A DNA stretch of 64,000 nucleotides, taken from positions 2,418,001 through 2,482,000 of the forward strand of contig JAHBZM010000001.1 in assembly GCA_019635435.1 (NCBI GenBank), given 5' to 3'. This document shows positions 1 through 9,820 of this stretch, piece after piece; the stretch's first letter is position 1, and each line of letters begins with the position of its first letter. Both the position numbers and the translations under genes were made by a program. This DNA comes from Ramlibacter sp. Its GTDB lineage: Bacteria > Pseudomonadota > Gammaproteobacteria > Burkholderiales > Burkholderiaceae_C. The notes below the pieces were generated by a model. That model did no database searches and had not been told where the DNA came from. It worked only from the letters and a program-made list of their open reading frames with translations.

Positions 1-150
1 CCGGCGCTGGGCGACGGCTCATTGGTGCGGGTGCTGCCGCAGTGGCAGCTGCCGCGCGGCGGCATTCACGCCGTGTACGCGCCGGGGCGGCATGTGCAGG
101 CCAAGGTGAGGGCGTTCATTGATTTTTATGGGGGGAGACTGGGGTCATGA
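1..150 (+). CDS. LysR-family transcriptional regulator, C-terminal end (5' truncated by window)
   Basis: Reading frame 1 is open from the first base to a TGA at 148-150 and encodes the last 49 residues of a protein. The residues LPRGGIHAVYAPGRH followed by KVRAFIDF are typical of the C-terminal end of LysR effector-binding domains, so this is probably the tail of a LysR regulator whose DNA-binding part lies outside the window. Its 3' end overlaps the 3' end of the opposite-strand LysR gene by 35 bp. Only the tail is visible, so its target genes cannot be inferred. Confidence 0.75.
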   Translation, partial: PALGDGSLVRVLPQWQLPRGGIHAVYAPGRHVQAKVRAFIDFYGGRLGS

Positions 151-1066
151 AGATGCCTTGGCCTCCACTCACGTGCTCCTGCGCCACCTCCGCCAGCCAG
201 TCCATCACCACCCGCACACGGCGTGACAGGTTGCGCCGGTTGGCATAGAGCAGGGTCAGTGGCATCGCAGCAGGCTGGTGGTCGGTCATGATCTCGACCA
301 GCGCACCCTGGGCCAGCAGGTCGCGCACGCCCACTTCGGGCACCTGGATCAGGCCCAGCCCGGCCAGGCAGGCGGCCTGGTAGGACTCGGCGTTGTTCAC
401 GGTGATGGCACCGGCCATGGTCACACGCTGCTCCCGGCCCTCCTGCAGGTATTCAAAGCCGGCTGACTTGCCGCCCAGCGTGCCCACGTAGTGCACCAAT
501 TGATGGCCGGCCAGATCGGCCACGGTGCGCGGCGTGCCGCGCTGGCGCAGGTAGGCGGGGCTGGCGCAGTTGACCATGGGCAGCAGGCCCAGCGGGCGCG
601 CCACCAGGCCCGCATCGCCCACCGCGCCCACGCGCAGCACGCAGTCAAAGCCTTCACGCACCAGGTCGACCCGGCGCTCGGTGCTGCTGAGCTCCAGTTC
701 CAGCTTCGGGTGCAGCGCCAGCAACCCGGGCAGCCTCGGGATGACGATGTTGCGGGCCATGCCGGTGGTCATGTCCACCCGCACACGACCGCGCAGATCT
801 TGCGCGCCCGCCTGCTGGAACATGGTCTGCAGGTCTTCCACGTCGGCCAGCAGGTCCTTGCAGCGCTCGTAATAGGCCTGGCCGTCCTGCGTGAGCTGTA
901 CGCGCCGGGTCGTGCGGTGCAGCAGCCGGGTGCCCAGCTCGGCTTCCAGCTGCTGCACGGCGAGGGACGCCGTGGCCTTGGGCAGGCCCAGGCTGTCGGC
1001 GGCCTGGGTAAAGCTGGTCAGTTCGGCCACGCGGCTGAACACCGTCATGCGGTCCAAAGGGTTCAT
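116..1066 (-). CDS. LysR-family transcriptional regulator
   Basis: A 316-residue protein begins MNPLDRMTVFSRVAE. It has an N-terminal winged helix-turn-helix (about residues 1-60, with SFTQAADSLGLPKATASLAV as the recognition region) and a LysR substrate-binding domain to the end. The open frame extends 28 codons further upstream, but this ATG places the conserved HTH at the usual distance from the N-terminus. The gene is transcribed divergently from the SDR gene at 1171, the classic arrangement for a LysR regulator and its target, so control of that gene is inferred. The effector is unknown. Confidence 0.9.
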   Translation of the reverse strand: MNPLDRMTVFSRVAELTSFTQAADSLGLPKATASLAVQQLEAELGTRLLHRTTRRVQLTQDGQAYYERCKDLLADVEDLQTMFQQAGAQDLRGRVRVDMTTGMARNIVIPRLPGLLALHPKLELELSSTERRVDLVREGFDCVLRVGAVGDAGLVARPLGLLPMVNCASPAYLRQRGTPRTVADLAGHQLVHYVGTLGGKSAGFEYLQEGREQRVTMAGAITVNNAESYQAACLAGLGLIQVPEVGVRDLLAQGALVEIMTDHQPAAMPLTLLYANRRNLSRRVRVVMDWLAEVAQEHVSGGQGIFMTPVSPHKNQ

Positions 1067-1170
1067 TGTCCAATTATGAATAACAAATAAACCAAATTTA
1101 AATGATTTATCTGTTGATTGCCGCTCAATAGACTTCCTTTCATTCACCAACCCGTTTCAAAGGATTTCCC
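1067..1170. promoter_or_regulatory. Divergent promoter region between LysR and SDR genes
   Basis: This is a 104-bp, strikingly AT-rich spacer in an otherwise GC-rich window, with runs such as AACAAATAAACC and the palindrome ATTTAAAT. It must carry both divergent promoters. AAAGGA just before the ATG at 1171 is the likely ribosome binding site for the SDR gene. LysR sites (T-N11-A) are expected here, but no single one can be assigned by eye. Confidence 0.5.
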
Positions 1171-1944
1171 ATGAAAACCCAGCCCTTCATCCCCTCCATC
1201 GCCCTCGTCACGGGCGGCAGCCGAGGCCTGGGCCGCAGTGCCGCGCTGCACATTGCCCGCCAGGGCACCGACGTGATCCTGACCTACCGCAGCCAGAAGG
1301 CCGAGGCTGACAGCGCTGTGGCCGAGATCGAAAAGCTGGGCCGGCGCGCGGTGGCCCTGCCGCTGGACGCAGCCGACAGCGGCAGCTTTGCAGCCTTTGC
1401 GCAGGCTGTGCGGCAGTCACTGGCCGCGCACTGGCAGCGTGAGCGCTTTGACTTTCTGGTCAACAACGCCGGCGTGGGTGTTCACGCCAGCCTGATGGAC
1501 ACCACCGAGGCGCAGTTCGACCAATTGGTCAACGTCCATTTCAAGGCTGTCTTCTTCCTCACGCAGACGCTGCTGCCGCTCATGAACGATGGCGGGCGCA
1601 TCCTCAATGTGTCTTCAGGCCTTGCGCGCTTTGCGCTGCCGGGCTACGGCGCCTATGCGGCCATGAAGGGGGCGGTGGAGGTGCTGTCGCGCTACATGGC
1701 CAGGGAACTGGGGCCGCGGGGCATCACGGTCAACGTGGTGGCGCCGGGCGCGATCGAGACCGACTTTGGTGGCGGCGCGGTGCGCGACAACGCCCAGCTC
1801 AACAGTTTCGTGGCATCGCAGACGGCCCTGGGTCGTGCGGGCCTGCCTGACGACATTGGCGGCGTCATGGCGGCATTGCTGGCCCCGGGCACGGGCTGGG
1901 TCAACGCCCAGCGCATCGAGGCTTCGGGCGGCATGTTCCTCTGA
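1171..1944 (+). CDS. SDR-family NAD(P)-dependent oxidoreductase
   Basis: A 257-residue short-chain dehydrogenase/reductase. The cofactor motif TGGSRGLG lies near residues 14-21, NNAG near 98, the catalytic serine in LNVSSGLA and YGAYAAMKG (Y-x3-K) near 160, followed by the usual PGAIETDF. Length and motif spacing match classical SDRs. SDRs reduce or oxidise carbonyl/alcohol substrates with NAD(P)(H), and the substrate is not predictable here. It is divergent from a LysR gene that probably controls it, and its stop lies 2 bp from the end of the convergent DUF924 gene. Confidence 0.92.
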   Translation: MKTQPFIPSIALVTGGSRGLGRSAALHIARQGTDVILTYRSQKAEADSAVAEIEKLGRRAVALPLDAADSGSFAAFAQAVRQSLAAHWQRERFDFLVNNAGVGVHASLMDTTEAQFDQLVNVHFKAVFFLTQTLLPLMNDGGRILNVSSGLARFALPGYGAYAAMKGAVEVLSRYMARELGPRGITVNVVAPGAIETDFGGGAVRDNAQLNSFVASQTALGRAGLPDDIGGVMAALLAPGTGWVNAQRIEASGGMFL

Positions 1945-1946
1945 CC

Positions 1947-2495
1947 TCAGCCCGCAAACCCGCCATCGTCCAGAAACCGCTGCTCATCCGGCGTCGTGGT
2001 GCGCCCCAGCACAGCATTGCGGTGCGGAAAGCGCCCGTATTTTTCGATGATGTCGCGGTGGATCACCGCAAACTTGTGGTTCTCGGGGTCCAGCGGGCGG
2101 GTCAGCTGCTCGGCCAGGTCCTGGTCGGTCAGGTCTTCGGAGTGCATGAAGGGCAGGTAAAAGAAGTTGCGCAGCGCCTCGTCGGTCTGCTGGTCTAGGC
2201 CTGCGGCCAGCGCGGCGCGGGCCACGTCGCGCGCCTGCGCGTCGGTGGCAAACATGCGGGCCGTGCCGCGAAACGCATTGCGCGGAAACTGGTCCAGCAG
2301 CACCAGCAGGGCAAGTGCGCCGTCGGCGGTCTGGCCCCAGGCGTTCAGCTCGCCGCGCGCAGCGGCCTCGTGGGCTTGTAGAAAACGGTTGCGAAAGTCG
2401 GCGTCAAACGCCTCATCTTTCCTGAACCACTTGGCAGGGCCGGCTTCGCGCCAGAAGTCGATCACGTCAAATGCGGATGGCAGGGCAGGGGTCAT
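1947..2495 (-). CDS. DUF924 family protein
   Basis: A 182-residue protein with the hallmark blocks of the DUF924 family: FDVIDFWREAGPAKWF at the N-terminus, LLDQFPRNAFRGTARMFATD in the middle, then FFYLPFMHSEDL and FPHRNAVLGR near the C-terminus. Members are soluble, helical, TPR-like proteins of unknown biochemical role. It converges on the SDR gene and starts about 80 bp before the FMN riboswitch of the opposite strand. Confidence 0.9.
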   Translation of the reverse strand: MTPALPSAFDVIDFWREAGPAKWFRKDEAFDADFRNRFLQAHEAAARGELNAWGQTADGALALLVLLDQFPRNAFRGTARMFATDAQARDVARAALAAGLDQQTDEALRNFFYLPFMHSEDLTDQDLAEQLTRPLDPENHKFAVIHRDIIEKYGRFPHRNAVLGRTTTPDEQRFLDDGGFAG

Positions 2496-2572
2496 GGGCG
2501 TTGCAAGGGTGACAGGCAGAAATCGGGGCGGGCTCCTAGAATACCCCCGCTGGCCCTTTGCGGGGCCGGCAG

Positions 2573-2735
2573 CGTTCTCAGGGCGGGGTGAAATTCCCCA
2601 CCGGCGGTATCCGCGGCAGGGCTTTGGTGCCCTGACCGCGGCAGCCCGCGAGCGCCCGGTGCCACGCCTGTGGCGCCGGGGTCAGCAGATCTGGTGAGAT
2701 GCCAGGGCCGACGGTCACAGTCCGGATGAAAGAGA
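2573..2735 (+). promoter_or_regulatory. FMN riboswitch (RFN element)
   Basis: The conserved RFN blocks appear in the right order: GGGCGGGGTGAAATTCCCC with CACCGGCGGT at 2581-2609, AGCCCGCGAGC near 2643, a variable stem, GGTCAGCAGATCTGGTGAGA around 2680-2699, and GGGCCGACGGTCACAGTCC ending in GGATGAAAGAGAA near 2735. The element binds FMN and represses expression of riboflavin genes in cis. It lies about 115 bp before the lumazine synthase start, so it must control that gene. Confidence 0.96.
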
Positions 2736-2851
2736 AACGCGACACCTGCCGTGGGCGGGCGCCGGCCGGCTTTTCCGTTGGCCGCGCCCGCCCGCAGCGG
2801 GTTTGCGTGCGCGCCCTGATTCTGGTCAAACCCTTGTGCTTGAGGTCTTCC

Positions 2852-3358
2852 ATGAATCAGTCCCTTCCTTCCCCCGCCAACGGCTCCGCGCCCGAGGTCC
2901 GCATCGCGCTGGTGTCGTCTTCGTGGCACCGCGACATCGTCAACCAGGCCGTGCAGGCGGCGCTGGCCGAGATCAGCGCCAGTTGCTCCCCCAGCAGCCG
3001 GGTCGATCTGTTCGAGGTGCCCGGTGCCTTCGAGATCCCGCTGCATGCGCAGAAGCTCGCGGCCAAGGGGCGTTACGACGCCATCCTGGCCTGCGGCCTG
3101 ATCGTCAATGGCGGCATTTACCGGCACGAGTTCGTCACCACCGCGGTGATCGACGGCCTGATGCGGGTGCAGCTCGATTCGGGTGTGCCGGTGTTCTCGG
3201 CCGTGCTCACGCCGCGCGACTTTCACGAGAGCGAGGAGCACGTGGATTTCTTCCGCCGCCACTTCGTCAAGAAGGGCACCGAGCTGGCCCAGGCCTGCGT
3301 GAAGACGCTGGTCAGCCTGCGCGAGCTCAACGCCGTGGCGCCGCGCCCGGTGGTCTGA
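2852..3358 (+). CDS. ribH: 6,7-dimethyl-8-ribityllumazine synthase, type II (RibH2-like)
   Basis: A 168-residue lumazine synthase that condenses 5-amino-6-ribitylaminouracil with dihydroxybutanone phosphate, the penultimate step of riboflavin synthesis. The motifs VPGAFEIPLHAQKLA, NGGIYRHEFVTTAVIDG and LTPRDFHESEEHVDFF match the Brucella/Mesorhizobium RibH2 (decameric) type rather than the common icosahedral RibH1 type, as far as I recall those sequences. The ATG at 2852 follows the riboswitch; an upstream in-frame extension runs through the aptamer and is rejected. It stands alone, away from ribBA, ribE or nusB. Its 3' end overlaps the convergent crotonase gene by 32 bp. Confidence 0.93.
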   Translation: MNQSLPSPANGSAPEVRIALVSSSWHRDIVNQAVQAALAEISASCSPSSRVDLFEVPGAFEIPLHAQKLAAKGRYDAILACGLIVNGGIYRHEFVTTAVIDGLMRVQLDSGVPVFSAVLTPRDFHESEEHVDFFRRHFVKKGTELAQACVKTLVSLRELNAVAPRPVV

Positions 3359-4250
3359 GCTTTTCTTCCATCTCGCGGATCAGCGCGCGGGCCTCGTCGC
3401 CCTCGGGGATGGGCTTGCCGCTGTCGCGCCACTGCACGGCGGCCTTGAAGCCTTCGGCCTGCGCCTGGCGCCGGAACCACAGGCCTTCGGGGTTGTGGCG
3501 GGTGATGCCGTCAAACAGCGTGGCCATCTGCTGGCTCTGCTCAATGCCCATGTTGAGCATGACCTGGTTGACCACCATCTTGTGCATGGCCAGGTGGCTG
3601 CGCGGCACGCCGGCAATGCGATTGGCGAGCTTCATCGTCGCGGACTCCAGTTGGTCCACCGGCACGGCCTCGTTGGCCAGGCCCCAGGCCGCCGCGGTGG
3701 TGCCGTCGATGGTGTCGCCGGTGAACATGAGCTGCTTGGCGCGCGTGGGGCCCAGCCGGTAGGTCCACATGGCGGTGGTGGGGCAGCCCCACACGCGCGT
3801 GGGCATGTAGCCGATGCGCGCGTCCTCGGCCATCACCAGCAGGTCGCAGCACAGCGCAATGTCGCTGCCCCCGGCGGCGGCGTAGCCATGCACCTTGGCG
3901 ATGGTGGGCTTGGCGCTTTTCCACAGGGTCATGAAGTCGTCGGTGTTGCGCTTCATGAAGGCGTAGTCGTCCATCGGGTCCCAGGGGTGGCGCTCCTGCT
4001 GGCAGGGGTGGTCGATCTCGCCCTCGCCAAACACCGTGAGGTCGTAGCCGCCGCAAAAACCCTTGCCCGCGCCTTCGACCACGATCACGTGGACCTCGTC
4101 GTCAGCGTTGGCCCACTCCACGGCGGCGCGGATCTCGCGCGGGGTGTCGTTGTTGATGGCGTTGAGCTTTTCGGGGCGGTTGAGCAGCAGGCGCGCGATG
4201 CGCGGGTTGCCAGCGTCCTTGTCGATGCGCAGGGTGTTGTACTGGGGCAT
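3327..4250 (-). CDS. Crotonase/enoyl-CoA hydratase family protein
   Basis: A 307-residue crotonase-fold protein starting MPQYNTLRIDKDAG, chosen over a start ten codons upstream because an AGGAG-type site precedes it. Visible blocks are LLLNRPEKLNAIN, the first oxyanion-hole region GKGFCGGYDLTVFGEGE, and the second, HGYAAAGGSDIALCCDL. The two catalytic glutamates of true enoyl-CoA hydratases are not evident: GCPTTAMW occupies the usual site. It may therefore be an isomerase, hydrolase or carnitinyl-CoA-dehydratase-like member. The insert around PWDPMDDYAFMKR is longer than in short crotonases. Confidence 0.88.
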   Translation of the reverse strand: MPQYNTLRIDKDAGNPRIARLLLNRPEKLNAINNDTPREIRAAVEWANADDEVHVIVVEGAGKGFCGGYDLTVFGEGEIDHPCQQERHPWDPMDDYAFMKRNTDDFMTLWKSAKPTIAKVHGYAAAGGSDIALCCDLLVMAEDARIGYMPTRVWGCPTTAMWTYRLGPTRAKQLMFTGDTIDGTTAAAWGLANEAVPVDQLESATMKLANRIAGVPRSHLAMHKMVVNQVMLNMGIEQSQQMATLFDGITRHNPEGLWFRRQAQAEGFKAAVQWRDSGKPIPEGDEARALIREMEEKLRPPGAAPRR

Positions 4251-4397
4251 GCCGTGTCTCCTTCTGGGGTGAGCGGCCATGATAGTCAGGGTGCGCGGCC
4301 TGTGCCCACGGGCACGTCAGGCGCGGTCCTACAGGGCAGGGCGGCACCGCGGCGCACCATGCAGGTTCCATTTCACTTGCAAGAGGACAAAAACACC

Positions 4398-4850
4398 ATG
4401 AAACGCCAAACCCTTCTTCGCTCTGCATTGGCGGCCGGTCTGGTCGCGCTGGTGACCGCGGGCTGCGGCTCGATGCGGCCCTCGCAGAAAATCGACATCT
4501 ACGAAGCCAGGCTGAGCGGCGCCCAGGAAGTGCCCGCCAACAACAGCACCGGTTCAGGCCAGGCCGAACTCAAGTGGAACCGCAGCAGCAATGTGCTGGA
4601 CTGGAAGGTCACCTACACCGGCCTGTCCGGCGAGGTCACGGGCGCGCACATTCATGGCCCCGCGGGGCCGGGCCAGAACGCCGGCGTCGTGATCCCGTTC
4701 ATGACCGGGCTGTCGGGCACCATCACGGGCCAGACCAACCTGACCACCGCGCAGGCGGCCGATCTGGCCTCGGGCCGCTGGTATGTCAACGTGCACACCT
4801 CCGCCTTTCCTGGTGGTGAAATCCGCGGCCAGTTGAGCGAGCGCAAGTAA
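4398..4850 (+). CDS. CHRD-domain lipoprotein
   Basis: A 150-residue protein whose N-terminus has a lipoprotein signal peptide with a cysteine near residue 23 (VTAGCGSM). The rest is a single CHRD domain: YEARLSGAQEVPANN, GEVTGAHIHGPAGPGQNAG, and the closing WYVNVHTSAFPGGEIRGQL. CHRD domains are named after chordin and occur in exported bacterial proteins of unknown function. An AAGAGG site precedes the ATG at 4398. It is probably membrane-anchored in the periplasm. It appears monocistronic, since the next gene has its own operator region. Confidence 0.92.
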   Translation: MKRQTLLRSALAAGLVALVTAGCGSMRPSQKIDIYEARLSGAQEVPANNSTGSGQAELKWNRSSNVLDWKVTYTGLSGEVTGAHIHGPAGPGQNAGVVIPFMTGLSGTITGQTNLTTAQAADLASGRWYVNVHTSAFPGGEIRGQLSERK

Positions 4851-4864
4851 GCCTGCTGGTAGAT

Positions 4865-4920
4865 GGTTGCGGGCGCAACCAGATGGCGTTATAGTTGCGC
4901 ACGCAACTTGTAACGCCATC
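4865..4920. promoter_or_regulatory. Tandem and nested palindromic operators before the hydroxylase operon
   Basis: Two 16-bp palindromes share the core GTTGCG-N2-CGCAAC: GGTTGCGGGCGCAACC at 4865-4880 and AGTTGCGCACGCAACT at 4893-4908, 28 bp centre to centre. The second is enclosed by a perfect 10-bp inverted repeat, GATGGCGTTA (4882-4891) and TAACGCCATC (4911-4920). The structure ends 5 bp before the GTG start. It is very probably the operator for the MarR-family regulator encoded at the end of this operon (inference). Confidence 0.8.
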
Positions 4921-4925
4921 TGCCC

Positions 4926-6503
4926 GTGACCCTTCCTTCTTCCGTTCCCGTTCTGATCGCCGGCGGCGGCCCTGTGGGCCTCACGCTGGCGGCGCTGCTG
5001 GCACGCCAGGGCGTGAGCAGCCTGGTGGTCGAGGCCGACGAGGGTTATTGCACCGGTAGCCGCGCGATCTGCCTGTCGCGCCGCTCGCAGGAGATCCTGG
5101 GCTGGGTCGGCGCCGACCAGCCGCTGGTGGCCAAGGGCCTGGGCTGGGTCGGTGGACGCAGTTACTGGCGCAGCACCGAGGTGCTGCATTTCCAGATGCC
5201 CAGCGAGCCGACCCAGCGTTTCGCGCCCATGCTCAACATCCAGCAGTTTTATGTGGAAGAGTTTGCGCACCGCGCGGCGCAGGCCATTGGCGACCTGTCG
5301 CGTGTGCAATTTGGCAGCCGCGTGGTGGCGGTGCGGCCCGGCGCGCAGGGCGTGCAGGCCGATATCGACACCCCTGAAGGCCGGCACACCGTGCAGGCCA
5401 GCTGGCTGGTGGCCTGCGACGGCGGCCGCAGCACGGTGCGCGAGCAGCTGGGCCTGCAGCTGCAGGGCACGCAGTACGAGGGCAAGTACGTGATCGTCGA
5501 CATCGTTCAAAAGACCCAGCGCCCGGTGGAGCGCCTGGCCTGGTTCGACCCGCCGTCCAACCCGGGCTCGACCATCCTCATGCATCGCCAGCCCGACGAC
5601 GTGTGGCGCATCGACTACCAGATCCGCGACGACGAAGACCCGGTGGAGGCCGTCAAGCCGCAGAACGTGCTGCCGCGCGTGCAAAGCCACTTGCAGATGA
5701 TTGGCGAGGACGCGCCCTGGGAGCCGATGTGGATTTCGATCTACAACGCCAAGTGCCTCACGCTGCCCAGCTACCGGCACGGCCGCGTGCTGTTCGCGGG
5801 TGATGCGGCGCACCTGGTGCCCATCTTTGGCGTGCGCGGCCTCAACTCGGGCCTGGACGACGCGGGCAACCTGGCGTGGAAGCTCGCGCGCGTGCTCGAT
5901 GGCCGCTCTCCAGAAGAGTTGCTGGACTCGTATTCCACCGAGCGCGTGCACGCCGCGCGCGAGAACATTGCCTATGGCGCCAAGAGCACCGAGTTCATGG
6001 CGCCGCCCAACTTTGCGTTCCAGCTCATGCGTGAGGCCACGCTGCGGCTGGCCGCGAGCGAGCCCGGCGTGCGGCCGCTGATCAACCCGCGCCAGTCGTC
6101 GCCCGTGCGCTATGACGGCTCGCCGCTGAACGTGCCCGATGTGGGCGGCTGGGCCAGCGACCTCGCGGCACCGGGCGCTCCCGCCCCCGAGGCCCTGCTG
6201 GCCGGGCCCGGCGGGCCCGTGCACCTCAGCAGCCTGTTTGGCGGCGATTTTGTGTGCCTGGTGCTGGGCGCCGGCGTGGTGCCCGAAGCGGTGAGGGCGC
6301 TGACGCAGCACGGCGTGGCCGTGCTCGAGATCGAACCCGATGCCGACCTGCACGGCCAGGCGCGCAAGCGCTATGGCCTGGCCGGCCCCGGGGATGAAGC
6401 CCTGGTGCTGGTGCGCCCCGATGGCTATGTGATGGGCCGCTGGCATGGCCTTGACCCGGCGCCGCTGCTCGCGGCGCTGCAAACCCAGGGAGTCCTCGCA
6501 TGA
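4926..6503 (+). CDS. FAD-dependent aromatic-ring hydroxylase (MhpA/PheA-like flavoprotein monooxygenase)
   Basis: A 525-residue group-A flavoprotein monooxygenase starting at a GTG. It has the N-terminal Rossmann motif VLIAGGGPVGLTLAALLARQG, a DG motif (LVACDGGRSTVREQLG, near 160), and the second FAD motif GRVLFAGDAAHLVPIFGVRG near 290-310. A C-terminal thioredoxin-like region is typical of phenol and 3-hydroxyphenylpropionate hydroxylases. Such enzymes hydroxylate phenolic rings using NAD(P)H and O2. It is first in an operon with a small ORF (ATGA overlap) and a MarR regulator, behind a palindromic operator. The substrate is undetermined. Confidence 0.9.
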   Translation: MTLPSSVPVLIAGGGPVGLTLAALLARQGVSSLVVEADEGYCTGSRAICLSRRSQEILGWVGADQPLVAKGLGWVGGRSYWRSTEVLHFQMPSEPTQRFAPMLNIQQFYVEEFAHRAAQAIGDLSRVQFGSRVVAVRPGAQGVQADIDTPEGRHTVQASWLVACDGGRSTVREQLGLQLQGTQYEGKYVIVDIVQKTQRPVERLAWFDPPSNPGSTILMHRQPDDVWRIDYQIRDDEDPVEAVKPQNVLPRVQSHLQMIGEDAPWEPMWISIYNAKCLTLPSYRHGRVLFAGDAAHLVPIFGVRGLNSGLDDAGNLAWKLARVLDGRSPEELLDSYSTERVHAARENIAYGAKSTEFMAPPNFAFQLMREATLRLAASEPGVRPLINPRQSSPVRYDGSPLNVPDVGGWASDLAAPGAPAPEALLAGPGGPVHLSSLFGGDFVCLVLGAGVVPEAVRALTQHGVAVLEIEPDADLHGQARKRYGLAGPGDEALVLVRPDGYVMGRWHGLDPAPLLAALQTQGVLA

Positions 6504-6709
6504 CCGACGCCGATCTTGACCGCAGCTACACCGCCCTGTGCGAGGCCATGGGGCGCGTGGGCGAGGCGCAGACCCCGCTGCTGCTGTCCATGGTCTGCCT
6601 TTCGCTCATGAGCCGCCTGGCGCACGCCGACGAGGTGCTGCCCCTGATCGACCGGGCCATGCGTGAACTCTCGCCGGCGCTTGATGCCCCCGCGCACCAT
6701 GGCCCGTAA
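6500..6709 (+). CDS. Small protein, possibly DUF2783-like
   Basis: A 69-residue protein, MTDADLDRSYTALCEAMGRV and on, translationally coupled to the hydroxylase by an ATGA overlap. The pattern LDxxYxAL...LLLSMVCLSLMSRLAHADEVLPLIDRAM resembles small DUF2783 proteins found beside aromatic hydroxylases. The match is by eye and tentative. It may be a helical accessory or stabilising subunit. Its end overlaps the start of the MarR gene. Confidence 0.65.
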   Translation: MTDADLDRSYTALCEAMGRVGEAQTPLLLSMVCLSLMSRLAHADEVLPLIDRAMRELSPALDAPAHHGP

Positions 6710-7166
6710 GCCGGCCACTGCCACGCTGCCGCTGGAGCAGCACCTGACCTGGCGCCTGCACCGGGTCAACAAGCTCACCGACAAGGCCAGCGCCGACGCC
6801 TATGCCCAGGCCTTTGGCCTGCCCGTGGGTGAGGCGCGCTGCCTGGCCGCCATCGGCAACTTCGCGCCGCTGTCGGTCAACGACCTCGCCGCCCGCGCCA
6901 ACCTCAACAAGGGCCAGGCCAGCCGCGCCGCGCAGGCGCTGGTGGAGCGCGGGTTGGTGCACAAGCAGGCCAGCGAAACCGACGGTCGCGGGGTGGTGCT
7001 CAGCCCCACCGCCGCCGGCCAGAAGCGCTGGGCCGGCGTGATGGCGCTGATCGCGCGGCGCAATGAAGAAATCTTTGGTTGCCTCTCGGCGGCCGAGCAA
7101 AAGCAGCTGGGCGCCATGCTGGACCGGCTGATCGCGCATGCCGGCGCGCCCGCCCATGACCCCTGA
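6699..7166 (+). CDS. MarR-family transcriptional regulator
   Basis: A 155-residue MarR-type winged-helix protein starting MARKPATATLPLEQHLTWRL. Alternative starts at 6684 (ATG) or 6663 (GTG) would add a few residues. The HTH is LSVNDLAARANLNKGQASRA, followed by the wing around ETDGRGVVLSPTAAGQ. It ends the hydroxylase operon and probably autoregulates it through the palindromes at 4865-4920, released by a phenolic ligand (inference from context). Confidence 0.9.
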   Translation: MARKPATATLPLEQHLTWRLHRVNKLTDKASADAYAQAFGLPVGEARCLAAIGNFAPLSVNDLAARANLNKGQASRAAQALVERGLVHKQASETDGRGVVLSPTAAGQKRWAGVMALIARRNEEIFGCLSAAEQKQLGAMLDRLIAHAGAPAHDP

Positions 7167-7238
7167 AGGGTCAAAAAACCCGGGCGACCGGTAAAATCGC
7201 GGTTTCTCCTTGCGCCACAGGCGCGCACCCCCTTTTTC

Positions 7239-9713
<2,475 letters not shown>

Positions 9714-9734
9714 GGCGTTTTTCGTACTTACCGT

Positions 9735-9783
9735 GGCTGGAGTCCACGGCTGTCGGCCATCATGCGCTACGGATTCCGTAGTG
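9735..9783 (-). repeat. Palindromic mini-element copy 1 (subfamily I), intergenic
   Basis: The sequence has GGCTGGAGTCCA, then TCGGCCATCATGC, then a perfect hairpin CTACGGATTCCGTAG. The order and spacing match the copies at 17852, 37778, 50380 and 52656, and the reverse complement at 28463. It fills most of the 107-bp gap between ygiQ and the next gene. Confidence 0.75.
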
Positions 9784-9820
9784 AAATCTGGCCCCCGGGA
9801 CTCGACTACGATAGTCCACG

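Noticed and set aside
4554..6482. Long minus-strand ORF of about 640 codons opposite the hydroxylase
   Set aside because: His/Arg/Ala/Gln-rich translation typical of antisense frames in GC-rich coding DNA; no family pattern and no ribosome binding site.
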